A program made the translations under genes and the position numbers. This document shows positions 8,162 to 9,856 of a DNA stretch of 9,856 nt, piece after piece. The notes beneath the pieces were generated by a model that saw only the letters and a program-made list of their open reading frames with translations, ran no database searches and was not told the origin of the DNA. The stretch is from Gammaproteobacteria bacterium UBA4475. Its GTDB lineage: Bacteria > Pseudomonadota > Gammaproteobacteria > Pseudomonadales > Azotimanducaceae. The stretch's first letter is position 1, and every line of letters begins with the position of its first letter. The stretch covers positions 1 to 9,856 of the forward strand of contig DGOD01000383.1 in the NCBI GenBank assembly GCA_002389265.1, given 5' to 3'.

Positions 8162-8878
8162 CTAGGGCAGCAGGGTGCCGCCATCGACATCAAGGGTGCT
8201 GCCAGTCATGTAACCGTTGGTCAGGGTCAGCAAAATTGCGCTGGCAACCTCTTCCGACTGACCGGGGCGGTTAATAGGCAAGTTCTGCGTCATTTGGGCT
8301 AACGCCGAGTCTCGTTGATCGCCGAGTCGATCGAACATGCCTGTGCTGATCAGTCCGGGAGCGACGACATTGATTCTTCTTGGCGCCATCTCCACCGCTA
8401 AAGCCCGGGTTAAGGCTTCGACGGCACTGCCGACGCAGGAGATCGAACTCATGCCGGGATTGCACTTGCGAGCGGGGCTGCCGCTGACGAGTGTGATTGA
8501 GGCATCGGTCGCGAGAAACGGAGCTGATTCACGAATGACATTACAATAGCCCCAGAATTTGTCGAAAGCCTCGCGAAATTGCTCCTGGGTCTGGTCGAGA
8601 AAGGGTGCCATGGTGCGATTGGCGCCGGTGGCCGCAGCGACCACATGATCGATCGTGCCGATTTTTGAAAATAGCGCAGTTAAGCCTGCCCGATCATGGG
8701 TGTCGAGGGTCTCAAATTGAATGCCCGGGTTTGCCGCCGCGGCCGCCGCGACGCGTTCCGCTGAGCGTCCTACAGCCCAGACCGTGGCGCCTGCATCTCG
8801 TGCCAGCACGGCAGTTGCCAGGCCAATACCGGAAGTGCCGCCGACGATAACAACGTGGTGTTGATGGAGTTTGCTCAT
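8162..8878 (-). CDS. Short-chain dehydrogenase/reductase (SDR) family protein with altered active site
   Basis: A 238-residue Rossmann-fold protein of classical SDR length. The nucleotide-binding motif GGTSGIG (13-19), the AVGRS turn (35-39), the VAPG segment (172-175) and the C-terminal MTGSTLDVDGG are typical. The expected YxxxK dyad is absent. Aligning ISCVGSAVEAL with the usual YSASKAALEAL places Ile146 at Tyr and Gly150 at Lys. The usual NNAG is AAATG (81-85). Ser132 or Ser134 may be the remaining catalytic-type Ser. The frame is otherwise intact, so this is not simple decay. Classical SDR subgroups lacking these residues are known (for example Lin1944-like proteins, function undetermined), so it may bind NAD(P) without ordinary dehydrogenase chemistry. 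It converges on the response regulator gene with a 24-base gap and is probably a separate transcription unit. The ribosome site (GTGAGA, about 6 bases before the ATG) is weak. Confidence 0.88.
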   Translation of the reverse strand: MSKLHQHHVVIVGGTSGIGLATAVLARDAGATVWAVGRSAERVAAAAAANPGIQFETLDTHDRAGLTALFSKIGTIDHVVAAATGANRTMAPFLDQTQEQFREAFDKFWGYCNVIRESAPFLATDASITLVSGSPARKCNPGMSSISCVGSAVEALTRALAVEMAPRRINVVAPGLISTGMFDRLGDQRDSALAQMTQNLPINRPGQSEEVASAILLTLTNGYMTGSTLDVDGGTLLP

Positions 8879-8896
8879 GGGTGTCTCACTGTTTTA

Positions 8897-8906
8897 ATGA
8901 ATTCAT
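8897..8906. promoter_or_regulatory. Ten-base palindrome upstream of the SDR gene
   Basis: ATGAATTCAT is a perfect palindrome 18 bases before the SDR start codon, in an AT-rich stretch where a promoter would be expected. I could not fit a convincing -35/-10 pair around it. It may be an operator or chance. Confidence 0.15.
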
Positions 8907-8940
8907 GATTTCGCCAATTGAAGGTTCGCTGGCAAATTTC

Positions 8941-8972
8941 CTTAGGCAATGTTCTTAGACAATGTTCTTAGG
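8941..8972. repeat. 13-bp tandem repeat, about 2.5 copies
   Basis: CAATGTTCTTAGA (8947-8959) is followed directly by CAATGTTCTTAGG (8960-8972) and preceded by a partial CTTAGG. It lies in the non-coding gap between the SDR and yhgN-like genes. No known regulatory element is recognised. Confidence 0.75.
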
Positions 8973-9003
8973 TCAAGATTGGTGCTTAGTATGCCATTGA
9001 ATC

Positions 9004-9050
9004 GCGCCAAATGCAGAGCGCCAAATGCAGAGCACTAAATGCAGAGCACT
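9004..9050. repeat. 14-bp tandem repeat, three copies plus a partial
   Basis: GCGCCAAATGCAGA occurs twice in tandem (9004-9017, 9018-9031), then as the variant GCACTAAATGCAGA (9032-9045), then as a partial GCACT ending three bases before the stop codon of the minus-strand yhgN-like gene. It lies just downstream of that gene and may be slippage-derived. No clear terminator stem with a T-run is formed. Confidence 0.8.
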
Positions 9051-9053
9051 GTG

Positions 9054-9644
9054 TCAGTTGGCGGCCCAATCGAATGAACGCAGCGCATTGAGCATCATTT
9101 GCACGGACATCATGACCAGCAGCATACCCATCAGCCGCTCTATAGCGATCAGGCCTCGGCGCCCGAGGATCCGATGTAGCGGGGCGGCGGCTAGGAGAAT
9201 GGCTGCTGTGAGTATCCAGGCGCTGGTGAGGGATATAAATAGGGGCAGCATGGGTTGCGTTGTGGTCATCAACATCAAGACCGCCAGGATAGATGGCCCT
9301 GCCACAGCGGGTATGGCGAGTGGCACTATTAGGGGTTCTCCGGCCTGACTGTCACCGAATATGCCATTAGGGACCGGAAAGATCATCCGTAGGGCGATGA
9401 GAAACAGAATGATTCCGCCAGATATTTCGATGGCTTCCTGTGAAAGTCCTAAAAAATCCAGGACATAGTGTCCGCCAAATAAGAAGCACAGTAGGGCAGC
9501 GTAGGCGATACACAGTTCGCGAAAGATAATCTTCAGTTGCCGTGTCGAGTCCACATCTTTTAGCACAGACAGGAACAGGGGAATATTACCCAAGGGATCC
9601 ATGATCAGAAAGAAGACCAGGGCCGTGCTCACTATTTCCATCAT
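9054..9644 (-). CDS. yhgN: YhgN-like MarC family inner-membrane protein
   Basis: A 196-residue hydrophobic protein with about six membrane segments, the usual length for the MarC/UPF0056 family. Diagnostic stretches are LIMDPLGNIPLF near the N-terminus, SGGIILFLIALRMIFP in the middle, IVPLAIPAVAGPSILA, and ERLMGMLLVMMSVQM near the C-terminus. These match E. coli YhgN, as I recall it, from end to end. The family was once linked to multiple antibiotic resistance through MarC, but that role was not upheld and the transported substrate is unknown. Two adjacent ATG codons begin the frame. The first (9644) is preferred because AAGG lies seven bases upstream. It runs in the same direction as the SDR gene with a 175-base gap, so co-transcription is possible but not evident. 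Confidence 0.93.
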   Translation of the reverse strand: MMEIVSTALVFFLIMDPLGNIPLFLSVLKDVDSTRQLKIIFRELCIAYAALLCFLFGGHYVLDFLGLSQEAIEISGGIILFLIALRMIFPVPNGIFGDSQAGEPLIVPLAIPAVAGPSILAVLMLMTTTQPMLPLFISLTSAWILTAAILLAAAPLHRILGRRGLIAIERLMGMLLVMMSVQMMLNALRSFDWAAN

Positions 9645-9719
9645 GGGATCGCCTTACCTGCACGCGTGTTGTTGACACCTCAATGAGGCTTATGAGCCAA
9701 CAGGATACCATTCGAAGGC

Positions 9720-9748
9720 AAAAAAGGCGCCGAATTGTCGCTTCGGCG
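9720..9748 (-). terminator. Rho-independent terminator, minus strand
   Basis: Read on the minus strand, CGCCGAA (9748-9742) pairs with TTCGGCG (9734-9728) around a seven-base loop. CC and then six T (9725-9720) follow. No T-run follows on the plus strand, so it acts leftward. It lies about 75 bases upstream of the yhgN-like start. It either ends a minus-strand gene located mostly beyond the right edge or sits in the yhgN leader as an attenuator. Confidence 0.72.
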
Positions 9749-9800
9749 TAAGTTAAGCACCGCCTGCCGCAATTGCGCGAATGTGAGTTTAGACTCTTTT

Positions 9801-9856
9801 ATGATTCGCCCTGTCGACCGCAAATGGGTGGGTTTTGCAGTTTACGTCGGCGGTTG
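9801..9856 (+). CDS. Possible start of a plus-strand gene running off the right edge
   Basis: An ATG at 9801 opens a frame reading MIRPVDRKWVGFAVYVGG to the end of the window, with codon choice like that of the neighbouring genes. There is no clear ribosome site before it. The frame is also open leftward to 9696, including a GTG at 9783. The minus-strand terminator at 9720-9748 would instead fit a leftward gene ending here; two minus-strand frames stop at 9799-9801 and 9789-9791. Function is not recognised and the call is tentative. Confidence 0.3.
   Translation, partial: MIRPVDRKWVGFAVYVGG

Noticed and set aside
8002..8274. Plus-strand open frame spanning the end of the response regulator and the SDR 3' end
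   Set aside because: It overlaps two well-supported genes in other frames and resembles no known protein.
9672..9696. TTGACA at 9672 as a plus-strand promoter
   Set aside because: No -10 element occurs at 16-18 bases spacing; the nearest candidate, TATGAG, is only 13 bases away.

Overview
The window looks like part of a proteobacterial, probably gammaproteobacterial, chromosome. The evidence is a YhgN-like MarC protein that aligns along its whole length with the enterobacterial family, a response regulator with REC-PAS-GGDEF-EAL layout, Gram-negative style genes with short overlaps, and roughly balanced base composition. I cannot name the genus. I see no insertion sequence, phage gene, tRNA, rRNA or CRISPR array.

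Bases 2-8137 (+ strand) hold three overlapping genes that look like one operon. The first encodes a subtilisin-family (S8) serine protease. Its reading frame is open from the left edge of the window, so its true start and any signal peptide lie outside. It carries an I9-like prodomain, an intact Asp/His/Asn/Ser active site and a C-terminal array of 14 copies of the hexapeptide GYIWNM, mostly at a 12-residue period. The second gene starts inside the stop codon of the first (GTGA overlap). It encodes a large membrane sensor kinase with a predicted periplasmic 14-blade two-component-type propeller, a Y_Y_Y domain, one membrane segment, PAS, HisKA_2 and HATPase. The third gene overlaps the kinase by 8 bases and encodes a REC-PAS-GGDEF-EAL response regulator. 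Its GGDEF motif is degenerate and its EAL motifs are intact, so it probably degrades c-di-GMP. The simplest reading is a cassette linking an exported repeat-bearing protease to a periplasmic sensor that controls c-di-GMP. The link between protease and sensor rests only on gene order and overlap.

Bases 8138-8161 are a short convergent gap with a weak hairpin. Bases 8162-8878 (- strand) encode a classical-size short-chain dehydrogenase/reductase whose catalytic Tyr and Lys positions are Ile and Gly, so it may not be an ordinary oxidoreductase. Bases 8879-9053 are non-coding and contain two small tandem repeats, of 13 and 14 bp. Bases 9054-9644 (- strand) encode the YhgN-like inner-membrane protein. 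Bases 9645-9856 contain a good minus-strand intrinsic terminator (9720-9748) and, at the right edge, an uncertain start of a plus-strand reading frame.

The most unusual feature is the GYIWNM array fused to a protease and translationally coupled to a propeller sensor.
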